Positions 9,346-17,598 of a stretch of DNA of 64,000 bases are shown here, piece after piece. Source of the DNA: Tateyamaria omphalii. GTDB taxonomy: Bacteria; Pseudomonadota; Alphaproteobacteria; Rhodobacterales; Rhodobacteraceae. The notes below the pieces were generated by a model. The model saw only the letters and a program-made list of their open reading frames with translations. It was not told the DNA's origin and did not search any database. The translations under genes and the position numbers were made by a program. The stretch spans positions 1-64,000 of the forward strand of contig NZ_BMWT01000012.1 in the NCBI RefSeq assembly GCF_014651375.1, given 5' to 3'. Positions within the stretch are counted from its first letter, which is position 1; each line of letters begins with the position of its first letter.

Positions 9346-11130
9346 ATGGACCAGTTTACCCTTAACCTGCTGTTTGTGGGCGCGTCCTTTGCGCTCTACA
9401 TCGGCATCGCTGTCTGGGCCCGCGCGGGTTCGACCAGCGAATTCTACGCTGCCGGTCGCGGCGTGCACCCTGTCACCAACGGTATGGCGACTGCGGCCGA
9501 CTGGATGTCGGCGGCCTCTTTCATCTCGATGGCGGGCCTGATCGCTTTCACCGGCTATGACAACTCATCCTTCCTGATGGGCTGGACCGGTGGTTACGTG
9601 CTGTTGGCGCTGCTTCTCGCACCTTACTTGCGCAAGTTCGGAAAGTTCACGGTGTCCGAGTTCATCGGCGACCGCTTCTATTCCGGGACAGCGCGCATGG
9701 TGGCCGTGATCTGCCTGCTAGTGGCGTCGATCACCTATGTGATCGGTCAGATGCAGGGCGTGGGCATCGCCTTTGGTCGCTTCCTTGAGATTGATGCGAC
9801 GTGGGGACTGCTGTTGGGATCCTGTGTTGTGTTTGCCTATGCCGTGTTTGGCGGCATGAAGGGTGTGACGTACACGCAGGTGGCACAGTACTGCGTGCTG
9901 ATCACTGCCTATACCATTCCGGCGGTCTTTATCTCGCTGCAACTGACGGGCAACCCGATCCCGGCACTGGGTTTGTTTGGTTCGACCGAAAGCGGTGAGC
10001 CACTGCTGGCCAAGCTGGACCAGATCGTGACGGACCTTGGCTTTGCCGAATACACGGCGGCCCATGGATCGACCCTGAACATGGTGTTGTTCACCCTTTC
10101 GCTGATGATCGGTACTGCTGGCCTGCCCCACGTGATCATGCGCTTCTTTACGGTGCCCAAGGTATCGGATGCCCGTTGGTCTGCTGGTTGGACGCTGGTG
10201 TTCATTGCTTTGCTCTATCTGACGGCGCCTGCTGTGGGTGCCATGGCACGCCTGAACATCTCGGAACTGATGTGGCCGAATGGGATCGATAGTGCTGCGG
10301 TAAGTGTCGAGCAAATCGACAACGATCCGGAATATGCCTGGATGGAAACGTGGCAGCAGACCGGTCTTCTGGATTGGGAAGACAAGAACGGCGACGGCAT
10401 GATCCAGTACTACAACGATGCCAATGCTGATCTGCAGGCCAAGGCGGCCGAGAATGGGTGGGTCGGAAACGAGTTGACCAAGTTCAACCGCGACATCCTT
10501 GTTCTCGCCAATCCCGAGATCGCGTCCCTTCCGGGCTGGGTGATCGGCCTAGTGGCGGCGGGTGGCCTTGCGGCGGCCTTGTCCACGGCGGCGGGCCTGC
10601 TTCTGGCGATCTCGTCGGCGGTGTCCCACGACTTGCTGAAAGGTCAGCTGACCCCGAACATGTCAGAGAAATCCGAGCTGCTTGCGGCCCGTATTTCGAT
10701 GGCGGCAGCGATTGTGGTGGCTGTGATCCTGGGTCTGAACCCGCCGGGCTTTGCGGCCCAGACGGTGGCGCTGGCCTTTGGTCTGGCGGCGGCCTCGATC
10801 TTCCCTGCGCTGATGATGGGCATCTTCTCGACCCGCATCAACAACGTGGGCGCGGTTGCGGGCATGTTGGCCGGTCTGGTTGTGACCTTGCTGTACATCT
10901 TCCTACACAAGGGCTGGTTCTTTATCCCGGATACCAACAGCTTCACGGATGCTGATCCGCTTCTGGGGCCGATCAAGTCGACGTCATTCGGCGCGATTGG
11001 GGCCATGGTCAACTTCGCCACAGCTTACGTGGTGTCCGGCATGACCAAGGAAACCCCGCAAGAGATCAAGGACCTGGTGGAAAGCGTGCGCATCCCGCGT
11101 GGAGCGGGTGCCGCAGCGGCGGACCACTAA
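9346..11130 (+). CDS. Sodium:solute symporter large subunit (acetate/carboxylate uptake)
   Basis: 594-aa SSS-family transporter with about 13 hydrophobic segments. The N-terminus contains FYAAGRGVHPVTNGMATAADWMSAASF, the family sodium-site region (given here by its key residues FYAAGR and ADWMSAASF). An insert of ~80 residues between segments (about 315-390), rich in D/N/E, is characteristic of this subfamily. Together with the DUF4212 partner it matches the two-component permeases usually found beside acs. Substrate acetate or another short monocarboxylate is inferred from context. Two tandem terminators follow. Confidence 0.88.
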   Translation: MDQFTLNLLFVGASFALYIGIAVWARAGSTSEFYAAGRGVHPVTNGMATAADWMSAASFISMAGLIAFTGYDNSSFLMGWTGGYVLLALLLAPYLRKFGKFTVSEFIGDRFYSGTARMVAVICLLVASITYVIGQMQGVGIAFGRFLEIDATWGLLLGSCVVFAYAVFGGMKGVTYTQVAQYCVLITAYTIPAVFISLQLTGNPIPALGLFGSTESGEPLLAKLDQIVTDLGFAEYTAAHGSTLNMVLFTLSLMIGTAGLPHVIMRFFTVPKVSDARWSAGWTLVFIALLYLTAPAVGAMARLNISELMWPNGIDSAAVSVEQIDNDPEYAWMETWQQTGLLDWEDKNGDGMIQYYNDANADLQAKAAENGWVGNELTKFNRDILVLANPEIASLPGWVIGLVAAGGLAAALSTAAGLLLAISSAVSHDLLKGQLTPNMSEKSELLAARISMAAAIVVAVILGLNPPGFAAQTVALAFGLAAASIFPALMMGIFSTRINNVGAVAGMLAGLVVTLLYIFLHKGWFFIPDTNSFTDADPLLGPIKSTSFGAIGAMVNFATAYVVSGMTKETPQEIKDLVESVRIPRGAGAAAADH

Positions 11131-11141
11131 GGGCGGCCAGA

Positions 11142-11178
11142 GCGCATCGCAGTCTCTCTTCCCTGCGATGCGCCTTTT
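11142..11178 (+). terminator. Rho-independent terminator 1
   Basis: Perfect 11-bp stem GCGCATCGCAG / CTGCGATGCGC with a 10-base loop and TTTT, 11 bp after the symporter stop codon. Confidence 0.85.
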
Positions 11179-11187
11179 GATCCTGAA

Positions 11188-11217
11188 CCTGCCCGCGATC
11201 CTCGTGGGCAGGTTTTT
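11188..11217 (+). terminator. Rho-independent terminator 2
   Basis: Stem CCTGCCC / GGGCAGG followed by TTTTT, placed right after the first terminator. The next gene starts 18 bp beyond, so it either relies on read-through or has a promoter hidden in the terminator region. Confidence 0.8.
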
Positions 11218-11234
11218 ATCCTTCACAGGGTGAT

Positions 11235-13058
11235 GTGATGCCGCTTGAGACTGAACACGCGCAATTCCTGGCTTCGGTCCATCCGTATGACGCGCTGTGC
11301 GTGGATGATCTGGAAGCACTGGTCGGTCAGTGCACAACCGAAGCATTTGGCGATGGTGCACCCGTGTTTCGTGTCGGGGACGACATCCAATACCTCTATG
11401 TCATCGTCTCGGGCGAGGTTGAGGTCACGGACGAAACGGACGTGCAGCTGTCCCTTCTGGGTCCGCGCAATTCGTTTGGAGAACGCGCGTTGCTGCGGGG
11501 TGGCCCATCACAGCGCACGGCTGTCGCGGTTGATCAGACAACGTTGATCCTTGTTCCAGCACAGGTGTTGCACGAATTGATCCGTGAGCATCCCAAGGTG
11601 GCACGCTTCTTTGATCGTCGTCACCCGGCGCTGGTGGATGCCAAGGATTTGACCGTATTGCCTGTAAACCAGCTGATGACCCGTGATCCGGTCACATGCT
11701 TGCCCAGCGATACGATCCGCACAGCAGCCGAACAGATGGCGCAGCACCATATCTCATCCATCTGTGTTACCGGGCCGGAATGTTTTCAGGGGATTGTCAC
11801 GGTGCGCGACATGAATGCCAAGGTTGTTGCCGGCGGTGCGGATCCGGGTCAGTCCGTGTCAACGATCATGACGCCTGATCCCTTGGCCCTGCCGCCAAGC
11901 GCGTTGGGTATGGATGTGCTGCATATGATGATGGAGCGTCGCATTGGTCACGTGCCTATTGTCGAGGACGGACAGCTGTTGGGTATTGTGACCCAAACGG
12001 ACCTGACCCGCTTTCAGGCGCTGTCATCCGCCGATCTGGTGCGCCGTGTGGCCGAGGCAGATGATGCGCTGGCCATGGCGAGAGTCACGGCAGAGATTCC
12101 GGCCCTGTTGGCGCAGTTGGTGGGGATGGGGACACGGCATGATGTCGTGACTCGTCTGATCACAGATATCGCTGATACCGCGACCCGCCGTTTGCTGTCT
12201 TTGGCTGAGGCAGAGCTGGGTGCGTCGCCTGTTCCGTATCTCTGGTTGGCCTGCGGGTCACAAGGGCGGCGGGAGCAGACCGGCGTGTCGGATCAGGACA
12301 ATTGTCTGATCCTGTCGGATGACGCGACCGATGCGGATCTGCCTTACTTTGCGAAGCTGGCGCAGTTTGTCAGCGATGGCCTGAATACTTGCGGTTACAT
12401 CTACTGCCCCGGTGATATGATGGCGACCAACCCGCGCTGGTGTCAGCCGCTGTCGGTTTGGCGTGCCTATTTCAACGGGTGGATTGCCAAGCCCAACCCG
12501 GAGGCGCAGATGCTGGCCTCGGTCATGTTTGATCTGCGACCGATTGGTGGCGACGAAAGCCTGTTTGCTGATCTTCAGGCCGAGACTTTGGAGAGGGCGT
12601 CGCGCAACTCGATCTTCGTCGCGCATCTGGTGGTCAATTCGCTGAAACATCACCCGCCCTTGGGGATGCTGCGCGGGCTTGCAACCATACGTTCAGGCGA
12701 ACATCGCAATCAGTTGGACCTGAAGCACAATGGGGTGGTGCCAGTGGTTGATCTGGGCCGCGTCTACGCTTTGCAGGGGCAGTTGACGACAGTGAACACC
12801 CGGGCGAGGCTCGAAGCGGCGGTAGCAGCGGGTGGCTTGTCTGCCACTGGTGGCGCTGACCTGTTGGATGCCTACGATCTGATTGCAACCACGCGGTTGG
12901 AGCATCAGGCCGCGCAGGTGAAAGCGGGGCAGGGGCCGGACAACTACTTGTCGCCGGCCACTCTATCAGATTTCGAGCGTAGCCACTTAAGGGATGCTTT
13001 CGTAGTCGTGAAAACCATGCAATCGGCTGCTGGTTCAGGCAAAGGGACGTTGGGATAA
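11235..13058 (+). CDS. cNMP-binding / CBS pair / DUF294 nucleotidyltransferase-like protein
   Basis: 607-aa cytosolic regulator. In order it has a cyclic-nucleotide-binding domain (about residues 20-130), two CBS domains (MTRDPVTCLPS at about 148 and MTPDPLALPPS at about 212), a nucleotidyltransferase-like domain with GSQGRREQTGVSDQDNCLI near 338, and the DUF294 C-terminal helical domain. GlnD-like relatives suggest a signalling role that senses adenylates. This gene, the next two, and the symporter pair commonly travel together with acs. GTG at 11235 and ATG at 11238 are both possible starts. Confidence 0.88.
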   Translation: MMPLETEHAQFLASVHPYDALCVDDLEALVGQCTTEAFGDGAPVFRVGDDIQYLYVIVSGEVEVTDETDVQLSLLGPRNSFGERALLRGGPSQRTAVAVDQTTLILVPAQVLHELIREHPKVARFFDRRHPALVDAKDLTVLPVNQLMTRDPVTCLPSDTIRTAAEQMAQHHISSICVTGPECFQGIVTVRDMNAKVVAGGADPGQSVSTIMTPDPLALPPSALGMDVLHMMMERRIGHVPIVEDGQLLGIVTQTDLTRFQALSSADLVRRVAEADDALAMARVTAEIPALLAQLVGMGTRHDVVTRLITDIADTATRRLLSLAEAELGASPVPYLWLACGSQGRREQTGVSDQDNCLILSDDATDADLPYFAKLAQFVSDGLNTCGYIYCPGDMMATNPRWCQPLSVWRAYFNGWIAKPNPEAQMLASVMFDLRPIGGDESLFADLQAETLERASRNSIFVAHLVVNSLKHHPPLGMLRGLATIRSGEHRNQLDLKHNGVVPVVDLGRVYALQGQLTTVNTRARLEAAVAAGGLSATGGADLLDAYDLIATTRLEHQAAQVKAGQGPDNYLSPATLSDFERSHLRDAFVVVKTMQSAAGSGKGTLG

Positions 13059-13061
13059 GCC

Positions 13062-13580
13062 ATGTTTGTAGAACTGATCGCAACCCTATTTGCCGGGATC
13101 GGATGCGCCGGCATTGTCATGGTGCTCAATATGGTGACAGGCAAGCGCCTGCCAAAGTGGCTTATGCCTGTCGCGGCAGGTGCTGGGATGATCGGCATGA
13201 CCATTTCCAACGAATACACGTGGTTTGGGCGCACGGCAGAGCGGCTGCCCGAGGGTGTAGAGATCGCGATGACGGTGGATGAACAGAGCTGGCTGCGACC
13301 CTGGACGCAAGTTTATCCCTACACCAAGCGGTTTGTGGCGGTGGACGTGGCGAACCTGCGCCGGAACGACGCGCAGCCGGATCAGCGGTTGGTGGATTTG
13401 TACTTCTTTGGCCGCTGGTCGCCTGTGAACCAGACGCCCCTTCTCCTGGACTGCGCGGGTGCGCGGTCTGCGGTGCTGATTGACGGGGCAGAGTTTGCGG
13501 CGGACGGTTCGGTTGCCGATGCCGACTGGCATGCGATGCCTGGTGACGACCCGGTTCTGGCGATGGTGTGCGAGACCTGA
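13062..13580 (+). CDS. Conserved membrane protein of unknown function
   Basis: 172 aa. Two hydrophobic segments lie near the N-terminus (about residues 3-25 and 32-49), followed by a soluble domain of ~120 residues containing VYPYTKRFVAVDVANLRR and two cysteines in the C-terminal third, plus one at the end. I do not recognise the family. It sits 3 bp after the DUF294 gene and 1 bp before the exonuclease gene, so it is part of that operon and may anchor or modulate one of them. Confidence 0.7.
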   Translation: MFVELIATLFAGIGCAGIVMVLNMVTGKRLPKWLMPVAAGAGMIGMTISNEYTWFGRTAERLPEGVEIAMTVDEQSWLRPWTQVYPYTKRFVAVDVANLRRNDAQPDQRLVDLYFFGRWSPVNQTPLLLDCAGARSAVLIDGAEFAADGSVADADWHAMPGDDPVLAMVCET

Positions 13581-13581
13581 C

Positions 13582-14991
13582 GTGCTGACCCGCCTTTCCC
13601 TGCGCTTGCGGATTTTCCTGTTTTTCTGCGCTTTGGCAGCGGGTGGGGTCGGGCTCGCAGCGGGGGCGCTATATTTTGGTTGGGCACGGGCGGAGCCCGC
13701 TTTGCCAACCGGGCCATTTGTAACAGCCTTTATCGTTTTTTCATTTCTCAACACTGGAATGGCTGTCGTGGTCTGGCTGTTGTTCGATGAGAATGTTGCC
13801 AAGCCGATCAACACGCTTGCAGCCAACTTGCGGCTGCGGGCGCATTCCGGTGTGGAGTCAGAGTTGGATTTGGATGCGGCCCGCTACCTTGGGGATCTTG
13901 CCCCTGCTGCACAGGCCGTGTCGCATACGCTCAGTTCGAGCGTCATGGACACTGCATCTGCCGTGGCCAGCGAGACTGCGCGACTGCAGGCAGAGGCCGA
14001 ACGTCTGACCGCTCTTTTAACCGAGATTCCCGTTGCCACGATCATGGTGAATGAGCGTATGGGCATTGTCCTGTATGACGGGCAGGCGGCGGACATCTTG
14101 TCTGGTATAGCGCCGCCGCGACTCAAGGCGCCCCTGGTCGACTACTTCTATGCGGCTGATCTGGGGCGGGCGAAGTCCACGCTGAACCAGACGGGTGCCG
14201 AGGTGGCGTTTGATCTGCGGGACAAGGATGCAACAACGACATACGAGGCGAAGCTGAAGCCGCTGGATGGGGCAGGGTACATGCTGCTGATCGATATGCC
14301 AAAGGCGCCGTTGAAGCCCGAGGCGGCGCGCCCGCTGGTTTATGACTTTGACCTGTTGAATGCCGGTGATGTTACAGACATGCAGGACACGGCGTTGTCC
14401 GAACTGTGTTTTGTTGCGTTTGATTCCGAAACAACCGGTCTTTCCACTGAAAAGGACGACGTTGTGCAGTTGGGGGCGGTCCGCGTTTTGAACGGACGGA
14501 TTGTCGAAGGCGAGGTGTTGGACAGCTACGTCGATCCTGGCCGTCCTATCCCGCCTGCATCAACAGCGGTGCACCATGTTTCGGACGCGCATGTCGCGGG
14601 AGCACCTGATTTTGCAACGGCAGGCCGCGCGTTGCACGGGTTCTGTCAGGACGCCGTTCTGGTCGCTCACAACGCGCCGTTTGATCTGGCGTTTTTGCGA
14701 CGTGCCCAGGCGCAGATGAGTGTGATTTGGGATCATCCTGTGCTTGATACCGTTCTTTTGTCGGCGATTGTCTTTGGCACAACCGAAGAACACAGCTTGG
14801 ATGCGTTGTGTGCGCGGCTTGAAATTATCATACCGTCCGATCTGCGGCATACCGCCCTGGGTGACGCAAAGGTCACTGCAGAAGCACTGGTCAAGTTGAT
14901 CCCGCTTCTGGAGGGCAAAGGGTTGCGCACGCTGTCGGATGTGATCGCGGAAAGCAAGAAACACGGGCGACTGTTGCAGGATTTGAATTGA
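13582..14991 (+). CDS. Membrane-anchored DnaQ-like 3'-5' exonuclease
   Basis: 469 aa from the GTG at 13582; upstream in-frame codons lie inside the previous gene. Two membrane segments (about residues 8-30 and 45-65) and a PAS/HAMP-like middle region (about 75-250) precede a DEDDh exonuclease domain starting at about 275. Motif I is AFDSETTG (Asp and Glu ligands), motif II LVAHNAPFD, motif III HTALGDAKVTAEAL. The arrangement resembles a sensor kinase whose output domain has been replaced by a nuclease. Its substrate is unknown. Position in the DUF294 operon suggests nucleotide or small-RNA turnover tied to acetate metabolism; this is inference. Confidence 0.85.
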   Translation: MLTRLSLRLRIFLFFCALAAGGVGLAAGALYFGWARAEPALPTGPFVTAFIVFSFLNTGMAVVVWLLFDENVAKPINTLAANLRLRAHSGVESELDLDAARYLGDLAPAAQAVSHTLSSSVMDTASAVASETARLQAEAERLTALLTEIPVATIMVNERMGIVLYDGQAADILSGIAPPRLKAPLVDYFYAADLGRAKSTLNQTGAEVAFDLRDKDATTTYEAKLKPLDGAGYMLLIDMPKAPLKPEAARPLVYDFDLLNAGDVTDMQDTALSELCFVAFDSETTGLSTEKDDVVQLGAVRVLNGRIVEGEVLDSYVDPGRPIPPASTAVHHVSDAHVAGAPDFATAGRALHGFCQDAVLVAHNAPFDLAFLRRAQAQMSVIWDHPVLDTVLLSAIVFGTTEEHSLDALCARLEIIIPSDLRHTALGDAKVTAEALVKLIPLLEGKGLRTLSDVIAESKKHGRLLQDLN

Positions 14992-15025
14992 TCTACGTCT
15001 TGTGTCAGATCAATTCGCCCCTTTA

Positions 15026-15040
15026 TACTACTGAGTAGTA
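15026..15040. promoter_or_regulatory. parDE operator palindrome
   Basis: TACTACT-G-AGTAGTA, perfect 7-bp arms around one base, ending 14 bp before the antitoxin start codon. This fits the autoregulatory operator bound by a ribbon-helix-helix antitoxin. Confidence 0.7.
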
Positions 15041-15054
15041 GCGGGAGATGTAAG

Positions 15055-15324
15055 ATGTCTGTCAAAGCGTCCGTGTCGATCACGGACCAACAGGATGAAT
15101 TTACCCGTCAGTTGGTGGCGGATGGGCAATATGCCAGTGTCAGCGCGGTCGTGCAGCGTGGTCTTGAGCTTGTTCGGTCCGAGAAGGAACGTGAAGCAGC
15201 AGAGCTGGCTGCGCTACAGGCCTTTTTCGCCGAGCGCGCGTCAGGACCATTTGTGTCGGTGGAGGACGGGCGTCGTCGAACCGAGGACATGATCGCGGCC
15301 AAAATCCGTGCCCAAAGAGTTTAA
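15055..15324 (+). CDS. parD: ParD-family antitoxin
   Basis: 89 aa. The N-terminal ribbon-helix-helix region (VSITDQQDEFTRQLVADGQYASVSAVVQRGLEL, about residues 7-39; key block GQYASVSAVVQRGL) is characteristic of ParD. A flexible C-terminal part would wrap the toxin. It overlaps the toxin gene by 17 bp and is preceded by a palindromic operator. The pair is expected to stabilise the replicon. Confidence 0.9.
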   Translation: MSVKASVSITDQQDEFTRQLVADGQYASVSAVVQRGLELVRSEKEREAAELAALQAFFAERASGPFVSVEDGRRRTEDMIAAKIRAQRV

Positions 15325-15667
15325 GGTTCTACGCAGCACTGCTTGCGATGCAGACATAGAGCTTATCTTTGATCACCTGTTCCAATCATATCTGGACCTG
15401 GGTGAGGCGGTAGATGACGCGTTGAATCGGGCAGCGGGCCGAGTGCGTGGCATCGAGAAGGCTTTGGCACGTCTGGGGCATGTTCCGTTTCAGGGCACAC
15501 TTGCGCCGCAGATCTTGGATGACCTGCGGCACGTAACCAAGGATAGGGCAGTGTTCTATTTCGTTTCTGATGCCAAACGGATGGAAGTGCGTGTTCTGGG
15601 TGTCTTTTTTGGCGGTCAGGACCACCGTACCCACATCCTGCGCCGGATCATCGTGGATGGCCTTTAA
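15308..15667 (+). CDS. parE: ParE-family toxin
   Basis: 119-aa RelE/ParE-superfamily toxin, slightly longer than typical ParE. The GTG at 15308 lies inside parD, so translation is coupled. Recognisable parts are DIELIFDHLFQSYLDLGE (helical hairpin), the central DLRHVTKDRAVFYFV strand and the C-terminal VRVLGVFFGGQDHRTHILRRI strand. By family it would inhibit DNA gyrase; that is not visible in the sequence. Confidence 0.88.
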   Translation: MPKEFKVLRSTACDADIELIFDHLFQSYLDLGEAVDDALNRAAGRVRGIEKALARLGHVPFQGTLAPQILDDLRHVTKDRAVFYFVSDAKRMEVRVLGVFFGGQDHRTHILRRIIVDGL

Positions 15668-15745
15668 TTTGTATTATGTAAAAAAATCAGCCTGGAGTTG
15701 CGGAATGTCGCCTGATGGAGGCCGGAACGTGAGAGAAAGAATGCC

Positions 15746-15790
15746 GTTCATCTGGCGTTCATTTTTGCGCGTGGCCAACGTTCATCTGCA
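15746..15790 (+). promoter_or_regulatory. GTTCAT direct-repeat array, candidate OmpR-type regulator site
   Basis: GTTCATCTGGC at 15746 and GTTCATTTTTG at 15757 form a direct repeat with 11-bp period, and GTTCATCTGCA follows at 15780. This is the arrangement bound by OmpR/PhoB-family dimers. The array lies 65 bp ahead of the EF-hand gene. The regulator at 20802-21473 is the obvious candidate. Confidence 0.6.
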
Positions 15791-15854
15791 TATGCAACTT
15801 ACTAGTGGTTTTGGGGAACAATCTGCACGAAACGCAGGTGGTATCGGGCATAGT

Positions 15855-16367
15855 ATGGTGCAAAAGGTGAGCAAGCGGGCAAGTGGCAGCGATGTCATTG
15901 CCGCCGCGAAGCAGCGGATTCGCGCGCTCAGGCTGGCGATGAGCCTGCTCGTGATGATTGCTGTCAGTTTGACTTTGATTTCGGAGGCGCAGGCACAGTC
16001 CGCCAGTTTTCGATCCGTTGATACCAATTCAGATCGAATGCTCAGCTTCGATGAACTGGTAGCGGCCTTTGGGCGCGACGGCGCCAGGCAATTGATGCGA
16101 ACCACTGATCACAATGGAGACAACATGATCACCATTGGAGAGATCCGGAGAGGTTCGCGGGCAGAGCCGGAGCGCGGAACAAGTCGTCGTGGATCAAGCG
16201 GCGATGATGGCGATGACGATGATGATGATGATCGTGATGAACGAGACGATGATGATGATGACAACGATGGCGATAATGACGGCGGCGACAGTGACGGAGG
16301 AGGTGGAGACGACGGTGGGGGCGACGATGGCGGCGGAGATGATGGTGGGGGTGATGATGACGATTAA
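15855..16367 (+). CDS. Exported EF-hand protein with poly-aspartate tail
   Basis: 170 aa. A long basic N-terminus leads into a hydrophobic segment ending in AQAQS (about residues 29-48), most likely a signal peptide. Two EF-hand loops follow: DTNSDRMLSFDE (about 54-65) and DHNGDNMITIGE (about 82-93), both with Asp1, Asn3, Asp5, Ser/Thr9 and Glu12. The last ~60 residues are almost only Asp and Gly, encoded by GAT/GAC/GGC repeats, so a Ca2+-buffering or multi-cation role is likely. The ATG at 15855 was chosen as the start; ORF extension upstream would overlap parE. No homologue of known function is recognised. Confidence 0.72.
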   Translation: MVQKVSKRASGSDVIAAAKQRIRALRLAMSLLVMIAVSLTLISEAQAQSASFRSVDTNSDRMLSFDELVAAFGRDGARQLMRTTDHNGDNMITIGEIRRGSRAEPERGTSRRGSSGDDGDDDDDDDRDERDDDDDDNDGDNDGGDSDGGGGDDGGGDDGGGDDGGGDDDD

Positions 16368-16420
16368 ATGAGGAAGCGCGATGCATTCACGGCAGATACA
16401 GTCATTCAGTACACGCAAAC

Positions 16421-16463
16421 ATTCATTTAACGTTCATCAACATTTCCAGCAGCGGTTCATTTG
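16421..16463 (+). promoter_or_regulatory. Second GTTCAT direct-repeat array
   Basis: ATTCATTTAAC at 16421 and GTTCATCAACA at 16432 repeat with the same 11-bp period as the array at 15746, and another GTTCATTTG occurs at 16455. The array lies about 70 bp before the P-loop gene, suggesting that one regulator controls both transcription units. Confidence 0.6.
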
Positions 16464-16533
16464 CTTGCCGGACGCCCATCATCCGAGTTGGAGAAACAAG
16501 GGTCATTCAAACGCTACACCACGGAGCAAACCA

Positions 16534-17598
16534 ATGACCAAGATTTACCCACTGACCCCCGCCCTCTGCGAGATTGCCAAATGGGCCTTCACCACGCGAC
16601 GCGTTGATCGCGGCGACGTCCAGGGCCTGTCCGTCAGTTTTCAGACAGCAAAGGCTGGCGATCTGATGCTGTGTGAAATCGTGGAAATCGGCCAACACAA
16701 GAAACTGCAACTGGCAGAGCGGCGCGTGTCTCTCAGCTATCCCGGGGATTTGGTTGTTGTGTGTCTGGGTGATCGCTATGCGCCGGATCAGTTTCTGGCG
16801 AGTGCCATCGTCGATGACGACCTGATCGACCTGGTTGCAGGTGGCGGTGTTGCCGGTCGCATTGATGCAGCACATGACTTTATGGACGACGCGACCCGCT
16901 TGAAGCCTTTGGGGCTTTTGACCGGCCCAAAAGGTAACGTGATGAATGTCGCGGACTATGCCTTGCCCCCTCTGCCTGCCAATGATCGGGTGACTGTGAT
17001 CGGGGTGTTTGGTGCCTCGATGAACTCGGGCAAGACCACGGCTGCCTCAAGCCTTGCCCATGGGCTTATGCGGTCCGGCTATTCTGTTGCTGGCGTCAAA
17101 GCCACGGGCACGGGCGCGTTTGGCGACTTCAACAGCTTTGAAGATGGTGGCGCCCCTGCGCTCGACTTTACCGACGTGGGGATGGCAACGACCTTCCGCA
17201 GACCGCTTGACCAAATCGAGCAAGGTTTTGATACGCTGGTCAGTACGGCAGCTGCGCGCGGTGCTGAAGTGGTTGTCGTTGAAATCGCGGATGGTGTGTT
17301 CCAGCAGGAAACGCGCGACATTCTGAAGGCCTCGCGCATCCGGGATCGCCTGGATGGTATCTTGTTTGCTGCGCCGGACGCGCTGAGTGCGCTTGGCGGT
17401 GTGATGACGCTTGAACGTTTGCAGTTGTCCCCCTTTGCCATATCCGGAATGGTCAGTTGTTCTCCGCTGGCTACCGCAGAAGCAGCCGAAGTTACTGGCC
17501 TGCCCATTCTGTCGCGCGAAGACCTTTGGTCGCCTGAAGCGATTGCATTGCATGTTGCGCCATTGATGCGCCGCGACCATGAAGGTGTGGCGGCATGA
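16534..17598 (+). CDS. P-loop NTPase of unknown function (DUF1611/MobB-like)
   Basis: 354 aa from the ATG at 16534 (preceded by CGGAG); an in-frame start at 16381 would run through the regulatory repeats. The N-terminal ~150 residues are beta-rich and contain no motif I know. A nucleotide-binding domain follows, with Walker A GASMNSGKTT at about residue 162, then GVKATGTGAFGDFNSF and VVVVEIADGVFQQETRDIL, the layout seen in DUF1611 and dethiobiotin-synthetase-like proteins. It ends in ATGA overlap with the ABC-like gene. The two probably act together; the substrate is unknown. Confidence 0.75.
   Translation: MTKIYPLTPALCEIAKWAFTTRRVDRGDVQGLSVSFQTAKAGDLMLCEIVEIGQHKKLQLAERRVSLSYPGDLVVVCLGDRYAPDQFLASAIVDDDLIDLVAGGGVAGRIDAAHDFMDDATRLKPLGLLTGPKGNVMNVADYALPPLPANDRVTVIGVFGASMNSGKTTAASSLAHGLMRSGYSVAGVKATGTGAFGDFNSFEDGGAPALDFTDVGMATTFRRPLDQIEQGFDTLVSTAAARGAEVVVVEIADGVFQQETRDILKASRIRDRLDGILFAAPDALSALGGVMTLERLQLSPFAISGMVSCSPLATAEAAEVTGLPILSREDLWSPEAIALHVAPLMRRDHEGVAA

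Noticed and set aside
15570-15854. N-terminal extension of the EF-hand gene into parE
   Set aside because: It would overlap the toxin gene and cross the GTTCAT regulatory repeats. The signal-peptide start at 15855 is more sensible.
15855-16367. EF-hand protein as a lanmodulin
   Set aside because: Lanmodulin has Pro at loop position 2 and four loops. Here the residues are Thr and His, there are two loops, and the tail differs. Canonical Ca2+-type loops.
16129-16418. His/Arg-rich and Ile/Val-rich frames opposite the EF-hand gene
   Set aside because: They are the complement of the GAT/GAC repeats of the poly-Asp tail, with no start signals.
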